A stretch of 5,619 nucleotides of DNA from Thermoleophilaceae bacterium. Its GTDB lineage: Bacteria; Actinomycetota; Thermoleophilia; Solirubrobacterales; Thermoleophilaceae. The notes under the pieces are model-generated. The model had not been told where the DNA came from. It was given only the letters and a program-made list of their open reading frames with translations, and made no database searches. Below, one piece after another: positions 5,610 to 5,619 of this stretch; position 1 is the first letter of the stretch; every line of letters begins with the position of its first letter. The stretch lies in NCBI GenBank assembly GCA_013695885.1, contig JACCZP010000260.1, forward strand, positions 1-5,619. The letters run 5' to 3'. The position numbers and the translations under genes were made by a program.

Positions 5610-5619
5610 GCACACCCCC

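Noticed and set aside
1..5619. tRNA, rRNA, CRISPR array or riboswitch
   Set aside because: No cloverleaf, rRNA motif, spaced direct-repeat array or known aptamer pattern was seen on either strand.

Overview
High-GC DNA with GC-rich third codon positions, most likely from an actinobacterium (possibly a Thermoleophilia/Solirubrobacter-type lineage; the phylum is an inference from composition and gene content). The window is a minus-strand copper-handling operon interrupted by one plus-strand IS110-family insertion sequence.

The operon, read right to left: a -10-like box and a CsoR-type inverted repeat (5578-5609); copZ, a 70-residue copper chaperone (5351-5563); a 316-residue exported His-rich protein with two copies of a His/HVHP-type domain (4366-5316); copA, a Cu+-exporting P1B-type ATPase (543-2813); and a DUF4396 membrane protein cut by the window's left edge (1-515). 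CopZ would hand Cu+ to CopA for export. The exported protein presumably binds metal outside the membrane. The DUF4396 protein is an uncharacterised partner.

Between the exported-protein gene and copA sits a complete IS110-type element of about 1.56 kb (cores CT at 2809-2810 and 4365-4366). It encodes a 408-residue DEDD/serine transposase (3128-4354). Its 317-bp left-end non-coding region folds, by hand, into a bridge RNA: a 5' stem-loop, a target-binding loop and a donor-binding loop. Guides in both loops match the element's own ends and its flanks: left donor guide 11/11, right donor guide 9/9 with one G:U, right target guide 7/7, left target guide 7/9. These four matches place the ends to the base.

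Removing the element rejoins the flanks so that the upstream stop and the copA start overlap as ATGA, with a GGAGG ribosome site 7 nt before the ATG. The insertion fell inside this 4-base overlap and changed neither protein. The core supplies the last base of the upstream TGA, and the left end supplies a new ATG and a new GGGGAGG site for copA. The old copA start codon now opens a 519-codon frame antisense to the whole element, which ends in a new ATGA overlap with copA. The element may therefore be unusually well tolerated inside an operon. That functional reading is inference; the geometry is directly visible.
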